Part shown: piece by piece, positions 24,807-33,082 of the stretch
Layout: the number at the start of each line of letters is the position of its first letter
How positions within the stretch are numbered: the first letter of the stretch is position 1
Assembly (NCBI GenBank): GCA_016935555.1
Contig: JAFGQR010000090.1
Location: forward strand, 1-45,615
Direction: 5' to 3'
Source: Verrucomicrobiota bacterium
Lineage (GTDB): Bacteria > Verrucomicrobiota > Verrucomicrobiia > Limisphaerales > JAFGQR01
DNA length: 45,615 nt
Notes under the pieces: model-generated
Databases searched by the model: none
What the model was told of the DNA's origin: nothing
Seen by the model: the letters and a program-made list of their open reading frames with translations, nothing else
Made by a program: the position numbers and the translations under genes

Positions 24807-26837
24807 TCATTCCTTCCAGAGACATCGGTAGTTGAACCGCCGGTTGGGAGCGGCATCGCCGCGGGTGCAGAGGGATATCGGGTCTTTGAGGTCGGCCGGG
24901 TGGTCGGCCCACTTGAAGTCGAAGCTGAGCGACTTGCCGGGCAGGCCGAGCGCGCGCCGCGGGATGGCGAGTTCGAGGCGACGGTCCCCGGTGCGCATCG
25001 GCAGCCTGGCGGCCTCGGTCCAGGCGCCGGCCGGCGTTTGGGAGGTGTGGCGCATGAGGGTGGTGGTGGTGGCGTCGACGACTTCAAGGTTGGCGGCGTA
25101 ATCATAGCCGGCCCAGCCGGTCTTGGGGTTCCGGTCGGTGTCGAGGAACAGGAGCATCCAGCGGGGGCCGGTGCAGGGGGTCAGGGGGTCGCGGGTTTCC
25201 GCATAGAAATAGACGTGCTCGCGGTCGGCGGCCACCTTGAGGGTGACGAGATCGTTGCGGCCGGAGTCATCCTTGTAGTGGAGCCCGCCGTAGCCGGCAT
25301 GGTTCCGGTGAACCGTGTCGCCGATGGTGTCGCGGTATTCCACCGTGACGCGATCCCAATCGGCGAACTGTCCATCGATCCGGGGGGAATGCAGCCCGCG
25401 GAGGACGGGGATGGGCCGGACGCCCTTGTAACGGCGGATATTCCGGGCCATCTGCATGTAATAGTTGTCCGTGTAGCCGCCTTTCATGGGTTGGATGCAG
25501 CGGTTGAACTCGGCGTTGTATTGGTCCACGAAGAAGTAGTCGCTTTGCCGCCGCATGAACCCGACCTTGGCGCCGCGCGCGGGCGGGTATTTGCCGGCGG
25601 TCCATTCGTTCCAGTCGTTGAGGTAGAGGAACTGCGGGTTGGCGGCGAGCGCCTCGTCCCAGCGCTGCTGGAAATAGATGCCGTAGCCTTCGGGATGCTC
25701 GACCGTCTCGCCCAGCCAGGGCACGCGGGTGGGGACCGGCAGGTCGTATTCATTGAGCTCGGGCTCGCCATGCTCGCGGGTCCAGCATTTGCCCACGAGG
25801 CTGGACGGGTGCTGTGCGGGGGTGACGGCGGCCTGTTCGCGGCGGCCCTGGTGGGTGGAGAGCAGTTGCTCGGGGGCGAGCGCCCTGACTCTGGCGTCGC
25901 CCAAGTCGAGCCCGAAACTCCAGTTGTCCTCGGTCCCGACGAAGCGCCGGCCGGCCCATTCGTAGTAACCCCACCACATGGTCCGGAGGGTGAAGAACGC
26001 TTTCACCTCGCGGGTGTAATCCTTGTAGAACGGCTCGGTGTAATCGGGATCGTTGTCGTGCGGGCTCGCCGCATTGGTCCGGGCCGACGCGTCGTAGTGC
26101 GGGTTGGGGTTGGGAACGCCGCGGCCGTTGGCGTCCACGGAGGGCGTGCCGTTGTAGAGGAGCAGCGGCTTGCCGTCCCAATGAAACCACAGGTCCCTGG
26201 CCTTTTGGGTCTTGTAGATCCGGTCATGGAGGTCCTGCACGACGGTGATGACGGGGCCGTTGAAGGCCCAGAAACAGAACCGGGGCACCCGGTTGCCTTC
26301 GGCCTTCATCCGCTGCATCACGGCGAAGATCGCCTCCCACTCGTCCCAATAGCGCACCGCGTTGGTCACGTCCATCACCAGGACATCCACCCCCGCGTCC
26401 GCCAGCATCGACATGTCCCGGCGGATCACGTATTCGTCCTTGCTCAGGAAATAGCCCATCTCCGGCTCGCCCCAGTGGTACATGCCCTCGGTCCAGAGCG
26501 GGTGTTTGGCATCCAGGCGCGCCTTGGGGTCGGCGGCGAGAATGCGGCTGACGTTGGCGGCGTAGGGTTTCTTGAGCTTGCTCAGCGCATCCCGGTGCCA
26601 CGTGATGTAGAAGATGCCCACCACCCGCCGCTGGTCCTGCTTGACGGGACCCGCGGCACCTTCATCCGGCATCGCACGCCCCAACGCGTCCGTTCCCACC
26701 CACGTGTCCGGAAAGAGGTCGCGGACGGGGCCGGGTTCGGCGGCGGAGGCAACGGACGCGGTGCCCAGGAGCATGGCCAGAGCGTGGGGGAACAGGCCGC
26801 GGCCGTGCCGGAACGGGGGCCCTTGGATGGATCTCAT
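24807..26837 (-). CDS. Secreted GH99-like glycosidase with C-terminal CBM9-like domain
   Basis: The 676-residue protein has a Sec signal peptide cut near ASA|AE (residue 32). Residues about 70-500 form a glycosidase-like barrel with VVGIFYITWH at the first strand, DVLVMDVTNA, and YLNDWNEWTAGKYPP, the WNEW motif that GH99 and GH71-like enzymes carry near the active site. GH99 enzymes act on alpha-mannosides; the precise family and specificity here are uncertain. Residues about 530-676 (SPRIDGQFADWDRV ... VYFYAETRD ... LLFLDTD) form a CBM9-like carbohydrate-binding domain. The start at 26837 is supported by the signal peptide and by a promoter only 7 nt upstream. Confidence 0.82.
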   Translation of the reverse strand: MRSIQGPPFRHGRGLFPHALAMLLGTASVASAAEPGPVRDLFPDTWVGTDALGRAMPDEGAAGPVKQDQRRVVGIFYITWHRDALSKLKKPYAANVSRILAADPKARLDAKHPLWTEGMYHWGEPEMGYFLSKDEYVIRRDMSMLADAGVDVLVMDVTNAVRYWDEWEAIFAVMQRMKAEGNRVPRFCFWAFNGPVITVVQDLHDRIYKTQKARDLWFHWDGKPLLLYNGTPSVDANGRGVPNPNPHYDASARTNAASPHDNDPDYTEPFYKDYTREVKAFFTLRTMWWGYYEWAGRRFVGTEDNWSFGLDLGDARVRALAPEQLLSTHQGRREQAAVTPAQHPSSLVGKCWTREHGEPELNEYDLPVPTRVPWLGETVEHPEGYGIYFQQRWDEALAANPQFLYLNDWNEWTAGKYPPARGAKVGFMRRQSDYFFVDQYNAEFNRCIQPMKGGYTDNYYMQMARNIRRYKGVRPIPVLRGLHSPRIDGQFADWDRVTVEYRDTIGDTVHRNHAGYGGLHYKDDSGRNDLVTLKVAADREHVYFYAETRDPLTPCTGPRWMLLFLDTDRNPKTGWAGYDYAANLEVVDATTTTLMRHTSQTPAGAWTEAARLPMRTGDRRLELAIPRRALGLPGKSLSFDFKWADHPADLKDPISLCTRGDAAPNRRFNYRCLWKE

Positions 26838-26844
26838 GCGGCCG

Positions 26845-26873
26845 AGGCTAAGCCAATCCGGAGCGACTGTCCA
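26845..26873 (-). promoter_or_regulatory. Promoter of the GH99-like gene, leaderless
   Basis: On the minus strand TGGACA and TAGCCT are separated by 17 nt, and the -10 ends 7 nt before the ATG at 26837, so the first transcribed base is expected on or next to the start codon. Confidence 0.55.
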
Positions 26874-26950
26874 TCGAAGGAACGGGAAGATCGCGCCTCG
26901 CCGCGGGGCGCAGTTCACTCGCGACCCCGCGCTTGCCGACGGCCTTTGGC

Positions 26951-27055
26951 TCATTCGCCCGCCTGTTCAAGATCGATTGCGGCGATCTCATCCGTCTTGA
27001 AAATCAGGGTGCCGTCCGGTTTCTTGAATGCGGGCAGATCATTGAGGCCGCTCAA
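26951..27055 (-). other. Possible small ORF or gene remnant after the hydrogenase peptidase
   Basis: Downstream of the peptidase gene a frame reads on the minus strand SGLNDLPAFKKPDGTLIF, then KTDEIAAIDLEQAGE and stop. Its composition (Lys, Asp, Glu, hydrophobic alternation) looks like real protein. However, the only start codon in frame is a TTG at 27055 giving 34 residues; the frame is open back into the peptidase gene but has no ATG or GTG. It could be a short final gene of the operon or the surviving 3' end of a lost gene. Confidence 0.25.
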
Positions 27056-27104
27056 GCAGGCGTTGAGCGTCTCCCGGGCCGAGGCGGCAGCGCCCCGGCT
27101 TTGT

Positions 27105-27608
27105 TCAAGGGGCGGCCAGCTCGGCGCGGGGTGAGGGCGGCGAGGCGGAACGCATCTCGAGCGCGGCGGCGGTCACGGCGGCGATGACGGCGGGCAGGGC
27201 GCGCTGGAGCGGCTCGGTCATTTGGGTGCCCAGGGTGAAGGGGTCGGCCACTTCGACGGCGAAGATCCGGACCCGTTCGGGCATGGGCAGGCCGAGCAGG
27301 CGGCCCAGGGCGAGCGTTTCGCCGACGCCCAGGAAGTGCGGGGTGCGCCCGGCCAGGCGCGGGACGGTGTCGGGATCGATTTCATGGACGGTGCCCGGTG
27401 GGGCGGTGCCGGTCTGGATGGCGTCGACGAGGATGACGTTGCGGTAGCCGGCCATGAAGTCGAGCAGGGCGAGGCCCATCTCCATCGTTTCGAGGACATG
27501 GACCTCGTGACTGCCGTCAAAGTGCCGGGCCAGGTGCCGCGCGGCGTGCAGGCCGACGGCGTCATCGGTCAGGATGTCGTTGCCAAGGCCAAGGACGAGG
27601 AGCGGCAT
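27105..27608 (-). CDS. [NiFe]-hydrogenase C-terminal maturation endopeptidase (HycI/HyaD family)
   Basis: The 167-residue protein begins MPLLVLGLGNDILTDDAVGL. Asp16, Asp62 (LVDAIQTG) and His91 (PHFLGVGE) correspond to the nickel-sensing and metal-binding residues of HycI/HybD-type peptidases. These enzymes cut the C-terminal tail from the hydrogenase large subunit once nickel is inserted. The large-subunit gene ends 4 nt upstream, so this is almost certainly its dedicated peptidase. The Ala/Pro/Ser-rich C terminus after residue 150 is probably unstructured. No other hyp maturation genes are in the window. Confidence 0.9.
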   Translation of the reverse strand: MPLLVLGLGNDILTDDAVGLHAARHLARHFDGSHEVHVLETMEMGLALLDFMAGYRNVILVDAIQTGTAPPGTVHEIDPDTVPRLAGRTPHFLGVGETLALGRLLGLPMPERVRIFAVEVADPFTLGTQMTEPLQRALPAVIAAVTAAALEMRSASPPSPRAELAAP

Positions 27609-27612
27609 GGGG

Positions 27613-29142
27613 TCACCCCTGTTTGAGTTCGCGGAGCAGGGAGCGATCGGGGCGGTAGATATGGACGGAGAGGGGGAGGTGGCCGGGGAGGGAGTGGGTG
27701 GCGCAGCCGATGCAGGGGTCGTAGGCGCGGAAGGCCATTTCGACCTTGTTGAGGAGGCCTTCGGTGACGTGGCCGTTTTTGATGAGGCCTTTGGCGGCGC
27801 GTTCGACGCTCATGGCGATGCGGGCGGCGTTGTTCTGGGTGGCGACGATCATGTTGGCCATGGTGATGCAGCCGCGCTCGTCGGTTTGGTAATGGTGGAA
27901 GAGGGTGCCCCGGGGGGCTTCGACGACGCCGATGCCTTCCTTGGGGACGGCGGTGGGGACGCGCCGGACGTCCGGGCTGGTGATTTCGGGGTCGTTCACA
28001 AGTTCCTGCATGCGTTCGGCGGCGCAGATCATTTCGATGGCGCGGGCGAGGTGGTTGGCGAGGGTGTGGTGAACCGGTTTGCCGCCGAGGACTTTGAAGA
28101 ACTCCTCGTAAGCGGCCTGCGCCTTGGGGGTGGGCATGCCGTCGGCGGCGTTCAAGCGGGCGAGCGGCGCGACGGCGTAGATGCTGGTTTCCGGGCCTTC
28201 GACGAAATCCATCCAGCCGCGCTGTTTGAGGAAGGTGAACTTCATGTAGCTCCACGGCTCGACGTGCTCCGCCACATAATCGCGATATTGGCGCGGGTCG
28301 AACTTGCACACTTCCTTGCCGTTGCAGTCGACGACGCGGAGTTTGCCGTCGTAGAAATTGACGCGGTTTTGCTCGTCGACCATGCCCATGTAGCAGGTCT
28401 TGTGCGTGAACGCGTCGGAGGTGATCATCTTCACATAGTCCGGGTTGCCCAGGACGATCTGCTTGAGAATGGCAACGGTCCACTCGGCGAACTCGACGGC
28501 ATCGTTGGCGAGTTCCTTGAACCTCGGGAGGTCGGCGGGGTCGAGGGGTTTGCTGACGCCGCCGGGCAGGCCCAGGACGGGGTGAACCACCTTGCCGCCA
28601 AAGTAGGCGATCAGCTCGCGAACCCGCCGCCGGGCCGAGAGCACCTTCTTGCCGGCGTCCAGCCCGACCTTGCCGATGACGCCGACGATGTTGCGCTCGG
28701 CGGGGGGGGCTTCCGGGCCGACGATGAAGTCGGGGCCGCCGAGGACGAAGACATGGAGGGCGTGGTCTTCGAGCATGAAGGCGTTGTAGACCAGTTCGCG
28801 GATTTTGCGGCCGGGCGAGGTGGGTTCGACCTGGTAGAGGTCGTCGAGGCACTTGGACGCCGCCATGTGGTGGGCGGTGGGGCAGACGCCGCAGATGCGG
28901 CTGGTGATTTGGGGCATGTCCTCGGCGGGGCGGCCGAGGCTGAAGACCTCGAACCCGCGCAGTTCGGGGACCTGCATGTAGGCGCGTTCGACATCGCCTT
29001 GGTTGTCGAGGTAGATGTCGACTTTGGCGTGGCCTTCGAGGCGGGTGATGGGGTCGATGGTGAAGCGCCGGCGGCCCATTTCGTAGGCGGCGTTGGCGCG
29101 GAGGTTGCCCTGGTTGAAGGCTTGTTTGACGTTCTCTTCCAT
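27613..29142 (-). CDS. mvhA: Group-3 [NiFe]-hydrogenase catalytic large subunit (MvhA-like)
   Basis: The 509-residue protein carries both nickel-binding motifs: RICGVCPTAHH with Cys84 and Cys87, and DPCIGCATH with Cys477 and Cys480; RLEGH with Glu36 is the usual proton-path glutamate region. The C terminus extends 26 residues beyond His483, and this tail should be removed by the adjacent peptidase. The sequence has no membrane features and its neighbours are MvhG, MvhD and HdrA, so it fits the F420-non-reducing methyl-viologen hydrogenase type (group 3c) that feeds electrons from H2 to heterodisulfide-reductase complexes. It follows mvhG by 12 nt. Subgroup assignment is by context and needs alignment. 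Confidence 0.93.
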   Translation of the reverse strand: MEENVKQAFNQGNLRANAAYEMGRRRFTIDPITRLEGHAKVDIYLDNQGDVERAYMQVPELRGFEVFSLGRPAEDMPQITSRICGVCPTAHHMAASKCLDDLYQVEPTSPGRKIRELVYNAFMLEDHALHVFVLGGPDFIVGPEAPPAERNIVGVIGKVGLDAGKKVLSARRRVRELIAYFGGKVVHPVLGLPGGVSKPLDPADLPRFKELANDAVEFAEWTVAILKQIVLGNPDYVKMITSDAFTHKTCYMGMVDEQNRVNFYDGKLRVVDCNGKEVCKFDPRQYRDYVAEHVEPWSYMKFTFLKQRGWMDFVEGPETSIYAVAPLARLNAADGMPTPKAQAAYEEFFKVLGGKPVHHTLANHLARAIEMICAAERMQELVNDPEITSPDVRRVPTAVPKEGIGVVEAPRGTLFHHYQTDERGCITMANMIVATQNNAARIAMSVERAAKGLIKNGHVTEGLLNKVEMAFRAYDPCIGCATHSLPGHLPLSVHIYRPDRSLLRELKQG

Positions 29143-29154
29143 AAAATCAGCGCA

Positions 29155-30141
29155 TTAATGGTCGTTGCCCGTGGGGGGGAGGTTCACTTTGCGGCGGAGG
29201 ATGCTCTTGGCCAGTCCGTAGCGATAAAACGTGCCGACGGGGTCTGGGATGCCGGCAAGGGTTTTGCGGATGCCGTCCTCGTCTTTGGCGGCGACGTTCG
29301 ACGCGAGGGACGAGAGGATTTTGGCGCCCTGGTCGCGGACGCGGGAGGTGGGGCCGAAGCAGCCGGTGCAAGGCATGTTGCCGCGGATGCACGCCGCTCC
29401 GCAGCCACTGCGGGTGGCGGGTCCCATGCACACAATGCCCTGGGCCAGGAAACACTTGTTCGGATCGGCCAGCTTCTGGTGCGGGCGGAAAAACTCGGTG
29501 AACGCGACGTTGGGGGGTTTGGAGGCCTTCCGGGGGCACTCGTCGCACAGGGCGATGTCCGGCGCAATGACCGACCCCTTGGGCGGCAGCCGGTTCTCCA
29601 GCAGGGCGGTGATCGCCTGTTTGGTGATTTGGGGCGTGGGCGGGCAGCCGGGCACGTAGTAATCCACGTCCACGACCTGGTCGAGGGAACGCACCACGTT
29701 GTGCAACTCCGGCAGGACGGGCTCGCGGCCATGATCGGCGAACTTCACTTGGGGCCGGGTCTTGCGCTCGTTGACCATCGTGGGGCCCTGTTCGTAGACG
29801 AACTGGAGCATGTGTTCGCGGGAGAACTGGTTGGCGAGCCCGGGGATGCCGCCGAGGTGGGCGCAAGCGCCGTAGGCGATCATGTACACGCTCTTGCGTC
29901 GCAGGAGGTGGGCCATTTCCTCCTGCTCCGTGGTGCGAATGGCGCCGTTGAGAAGGGTGGCCACGATGGATTTGTCGGGCATGGCTTGGATGTCCTTGTA
30001 TTTGAAATCCATCGCGACGGGCCAGAGGACGATGTCGACTTTTTCAACGACGCCGAGGATGTCCTCGGCGAGGTCGACGATGGTTTCTTCGCAGCCTCCG
30101 CACGAGGCGCACCAGTAGAAGGCAACTTTAGGCTTAGACAT
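29155..30141 (-). CDS. mvhG: [NiFe]-hydrogenase small subunit (MvhG-like)
   Basis: The 328-residue protein begins MSKPKVAFYWCASCGGCEE; Cys11, Cys14 and Cys17 belong to the proximal Fe-S cluster site. YGACAHLGG and VPGCPPTP supply the other proximal cysteines. The C-terminal region has many cysteines (LCDECPR, NKCFLAQGIVCMGP, SGCGAACI, MPCTGCFGP) for the medial and distal clusters of group-3 small subunits. There is no Tat signal, consistent with a cytoplasmic enzyme. It relays electrons between the nickel site of MvhA and MvhD. The start overlaps the end of mvhD by 8 nt; 30141 was chosen over 30183 because it begins the conserved fold. Confidence 0.92.
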   Translation of the reverse strand: MSKPKVAFYWCASCGGCEETIVDLAEDILGVVEKVDIVLWPVAMDFKYKDIQAMPDKSIVATLLNGAIRTTEQEEMAHLLRRKSVYMIAYGACAHLGGIPGLANQFSREHMLQFVYEQGPTMVNERKTRPQVKFADHGREPVLPELHNVVRSLDQVVDVDYYVPGCPPTPQITKQAITALLENRLPPKGSVIAPDIALCDECPRKASKPPNVAFTEFFRPHQKLADPNKCFLAQGIVCMGPATRSGCGAACIRGNMPCTGCFGPTSRVRDQGAKILSSLASNVAAKDEDGIRKTLAGIPDPVGTFYRYGLAKSILRRKVNLPPTGNDH

Positions 30142-30691
30142 GAGCGGGTTCCATGGTTTGAGGTTCAGTCCCGTGCCCGGCATGGCCGCCGGCGGCGGCT
30201 TCCCTGGCAGCGATGCGTTCGGCGAAATCCTCCATCTCGCGGTCCCAGGCGTCGAACTTCTGCGGGATGCCGAGCGGGCCGAGCCGGGTCACGGTCTCGA
30301 CCATTTCGTTGATGACGCGTTTGACCTTCTCGCCCTCGGCGGCGGAGATCCACTCGAGGCGGAGGCGGTCGGATTCGATGCCCATGTCGGCGAGCATGCG
30401 TTGGAGCAGCTCGTAGCGGCGGAGGCACTTGTAGTTGCCCTCGGCGTAGTGGCAGTCGTTGGGGTGGCAACCCCCGATGAGCACGCCGTCGGCGCCCTTG
30501 GCCAGGGCGTCAAGGACGAACTGCGGGTCCACGCGGCCCGAGCACATGAGCCGGATGATCCGCACGTTGGAGGCGTGTTTCATGCGGGAGACGCCGGCCA
30601 GGTCGGCGGCGGTGTAGGTGCACCAGTTGCAGAAGAACGCCACGATGCGGGGCGTCCAGGAGGTGGTAGGGGTTTTGGATGGTTCAGTCAT
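30134..30691 (-). CDS. mvhD: MvhD-like hydrogenase iron-sulfur subunit
   Basis: The 185-residue protein has the MvhD/FrhD delta-subunit fold with CNWCTYTAADLAG (Cys21, Cys24), RLMCSGRVDP (Cys50), GGCHPNDCHY (Cys75, Cys80) and YKCLRR (Cys89). In the methanogen MvhADG-HdrABC complex this subunit carries a [2Fe-2S] cluster and is the electron bridge between hydrogenase and HdrA. It is the first of the four hydrogenase genes, 340 nt downstream of hdrA. That gap holds repeats, so a separate promoter is possible. The His/Gly/Glu-rich tail is probably disordered. Confidence 0.92.
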   Translation of the reverse strand: MTEPSKTPTTSWTPRIVAFFCNWCTYTAADLAGVSRMKHASNVRIIRLMCSGRVDPQFVLDALAKGADGVLIGGCHPNDCHYAEGNYKCLRRYELLQRMLADMGIESDRLRLEWISAAEGEKVKRVINEMVETVTRLGPLGIPQKFDAWDREMEDFAERIAAREAAAGGHAGHGTEPQTMEPAHV

Positions 30692-31031
30692 AATGAGCTC
30701 AGTGGATTAAACCCGAATCTCGAAATCCGAAATCCGAAACAAATTCAAATTCCCAAAACACAACATCCGAAACGGCGTCGCATTCGGGCATGGGCTGGAT
30801 TGGAGGGGACTCATAGGACGCTGCACGCTCTTTCGCGCGATAGATCCGAAGCATGACAACGTCCGCCACCACATGAGCCCACTGTCGAACGAAGGACCAC
30901 CCGTCCCTCGCGAACTCGTGTGTGCGCTTTTCCACATCGGGTTGCCGGTGTTGTTCGTCGTTCGCCATGCGCCATGTTTTGGGCCTTTGGGATTTGCTTC
31001 GGATTTCGGATTTCGGATTTCGGATTTGCTT
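30692..31031. repeat. Repeat-bounded spacer between hdrA and mvhD
   Basis: Inside an otherwise tightly packed operon this 340-nt spacer is bounded by two inverted copies of a heptad array: CGAATCT CGAAATC CGAAATC CGAAAC at 30714-30740 and four exact CGGATTT units at 31000-31027. The arms share a perfect 14-nt inverse complement. The interior also has a stretch (GTTGTTC GTCGTTC GCCATGC GCCATGT near 30951-30978) resembling the heptad array upstream of recA. A minus-strand frame of 89 codons exists inside, but its C-terminal part is translated repeat, so I do not call a gene. The unit could be a mobile or recombining repeat and could form a large RNA hairpin. Confidence 0.7.
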
Positions 31032-33074
31032 TCAGGCGGGCACGGGCGCCAGCAGGCCCTCGATTTCGCTGAAGATTTCGTCGTCTTCGAACAGGTTTTG
31101 GACAATGGACCCGGAGGGGCACGCGGCGACGCAGGTGCCGCAGCCTTTGCAGAGGGCTTCGTTGATGATGGCTTTTTGGCGCGACTCATCGAAGCTGATG
31201 GCGCTGTAGGGGCAGAGCGGGATGCAGGATTTGCAGCCGCTGCATTCGTCGGCGAGGATGTAGGCGGTGTTGGGTTCCTGTTCGATGTGGCCTTTGTCGA
31301 TGAGCGCCATGGCCTCGGCGGCGGCGGCGCCGGCCTGGGCGACGCTGTCCGGGATGTCCTTGGGCCCCTGGCAGCAGCCGGCCAGGAAGATGCCGTCGGT
31401 GAAGGTGCTGACGGGGGCGAGTTTGACGTGGCGTTCGAGGAACCAGCCTTCGGAACTGCAGCTCAGGTTGAACAGGCGCCGAAGGTTGTCGGCTTCCGGA
31501 TGCGGCTCCAGGCCGACGCTCAAGACGACCATGTCGACGGGGATTTTGAGGATTTTGTTGGTGAGGGTGTCTTCGGCCTGGACCACGACGCGGCCGGTCG
31601 CGCCGTCGTTCGGATCGGGATAGACATCGGCGACCTTGCCCCGGATGAGGTGCATGCCTTCCTCGGCGACGCGGTTGTAGAATTCTTCCATGCCTTTGCC
31701 CGGGGTGCGCATGTCGATGTAGAAGTTGTACACCTCGGCGTCGGTGTGCTCCTTGATGAGGTGGGCCAGTTTCAGCGAGTAAAGGCAGCAGACCCGCGAG
31801 CACCACCGGTTGGTGTTCTCGTCCCGCGAGCCGACGCAGTGGACGATGGCCACTTTCTTCGGGCGCTGGCCGTTGCGCAGGACGATTTCGCCTTCGGTGG
31901 GGCCGGAGGCGTTGATGAGGCGCTCGACTTCGAGGGCGTTATAGACATTGGGATAGATGCCATAGCCGAAAAAGGGCGTGCGCCGTGCGTCGAAGATTTT
32001 GAAGCCGGTGGCCATGACGATGGTGCCGACGGTGATGTTTTTGGTCTCCTCCGTCTGCTTGAAATCAATCGCCTTGCGGTCGCCGCAGGCCTGGACGCAG
32101 GTCTTTTTGCACTTGTCGGACACGGTGTGGGTGCCGTCCGGGTTCTTGCCGCGCTTGAAATTCAAGCAGACTTCCGGGTCGATCATCACGATGGGCGGGA
32201 TGGCCTGCGCGAAGGGCAGGAAGACCGGCTTGCGTTTGCCCAGGCCGAGGTTGAACTCGTCGGGGAATTTGGGCTCCTTGAAGACGCAGGCGGCGACGCA
32301 TTCCTGGCAGCCGGTGCAGAGGTCTTCGACGATGTAGCGCGGCTTGCGGCGGACGGTGACCTGGAAATTGCCGACGTAGCCGTCGACCTTGGCGACTTCG
32401 GAGTAGGTCCACAGGTGGATGTTGGGGTGCGAGCCGACGGCGGCCATTTTGGGCGAGAGCACGCACATGGCGCAGTCGAGGGTGGGGTAGGTTTTGTCGA
32501 ACTTGGCCATGTGGCCGCCGATGGTGGGTTCGCGTTCGACGAGGTAGACCATTTTGCCGGCGTTGGCGAGGGTGAGGGCGGCGTGGATGCCGGCGATGCC
32601 GCCGCCGACGATGAGCACATCGGGATTGATGGGGACCTTTTTGACTTCGAGGGACTTGTGGTGGGGCACGCGCTCGATGGCGGCGTGCGCCAGGGCCATG
32701 GCTTTGCGCGTGGCCTCGGCGCGGTCGGTATGGACCCAGGAGTTGTGCTCGCGGGTGTTGACCATCTGGCAGTAGAAGGGGTTCAGCCCGGCCGCTTCGG
32801 TGGCCTTGCGGAAGGTGTGCTCGTGGAGGAGCGGGGAGCACGCTTCGACCACGATCCGGTTCAGGCGGTGCTCGCGGATGTCCTGCTGGATCAGCTCCTG
32901 GCCGGGGTCGGAGCACATGTACTTGTAATGGCGCGAGACCGCGACGTTGGGGAGGGTGGCGACGTATTTGGCGACGGCCTCGACGTCGACCATGGCGGCG
33001 ATGTTGGTGCCGCAGTGGCAGATGTAGTAGCCGATGCGAACGGGTTCGTGTTTCTTGGGCACAATCGGTTTCAT
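31032..33074 (-). CDS. hdrA: HdrA-like flavoprotein of a heterodisulfide-reductase-type complex
   Basis: The 680-residue protein follows the domain plan of HdrA: an N-terminal domain with YICHCGTNIA (Cys19, Cys21), a thioredoxin-reductase-type FAD domain with GGGIAG at 157-162, and YPTLDCAMCVLSPKM at 196-210. An inserted ferredoxin motif CTGCQECVAAC is at 253-263, with further cysteines at 303 and 322-330, and WCSRVCC is at 424-430. C-terminal 2[4Fe-4S] motifs are at 611-621 and 642-652. In characterised complexes HdrA carries the bifurcating FAD and passes electrons to ferredoxin and HdrBC. The start at 33074 is chosen because the fold begins there; the longer open frame is antisense-free but overlaps the next gene. 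Spacing to the HdrD-like gene is 8 nt. Confidence 0.92.
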   Translation of the reverse strand: MKPIVPKKHEPVRIGYYICHCGTNIAAMVDVEAVAKYVATLPNVAVSRHYKYMCSDPGQELIQQDIREHRLNRIVVEACSPLLHEHTFRKATEAAGLNPFYCQMVNTREHNSWVHTDRAEATRKAMALAHAAIERVPHHKSLEVKKVPINPDVLIVGGGIAGIHAALTLANAGKMVYLVEREPTIGGHMAKFDKTYPTLDCAMCVLSPKMAAVGSHPNIHLWTYSEVAKVDGYVGNFQVTVRRKPRYIVEDLCTGCQECVAACVFKEPKFPDEFNLGLGKRKPVFLPFAQAIPPIVMIDPEVCLNFKRGKNPDGTHTVSDKCKKTCVQACGDRKAIDFKQTEETKNITVGTIVMATGFKIFDARRTPFFGYGIYPNVYNALEVERLINASGPTEGEIVLRNGQRPKKVAIVHCVGSRDENTNRWCSRVCCLYSLKLAHLIKEHTDAEVYNFYIDMRTPGKGMEEFYNRVAEEGMHLIRGKVADVYPDPNDGATGRVVVQAEDTLTNKILKIPVDMVVLSVGLEPHPEADNLRRLFNLSCSSEGWFLERHVKLAPVSTFTDGIFLAGCCQGPKDIPDSVAQAGAAAAEAMALIDKGHIEQEPNTAYILADECSGCKSCIPLCPYSAISFDESRQKAIINEALCKGCGTCVAACPSGSIVQNLFEDDEIFSEIEGLLAPVPA

Positions 33075-33082
33075 AAAGGAGG

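Noticed and set aside
27574..30312. Long plus-strand frame opposite the hydrogenase genes
   Set aside because: Gly/Val/Asp-rich antisense shadow of mvhG and mvhA, with no motif.
30699..30968. 89-codon minus-strand frame between hdrA and mvhD
   Set aside because: Its C-terminal part is translated heptad repeat, no family is recognised, and the frame is bounded by the repeat arms.
31000..31027. Possible CRISPR array
   Set aside because: The units are 7 nt and contiguous with no spacers; no cas genes are present. It is a simple heptad repeat.
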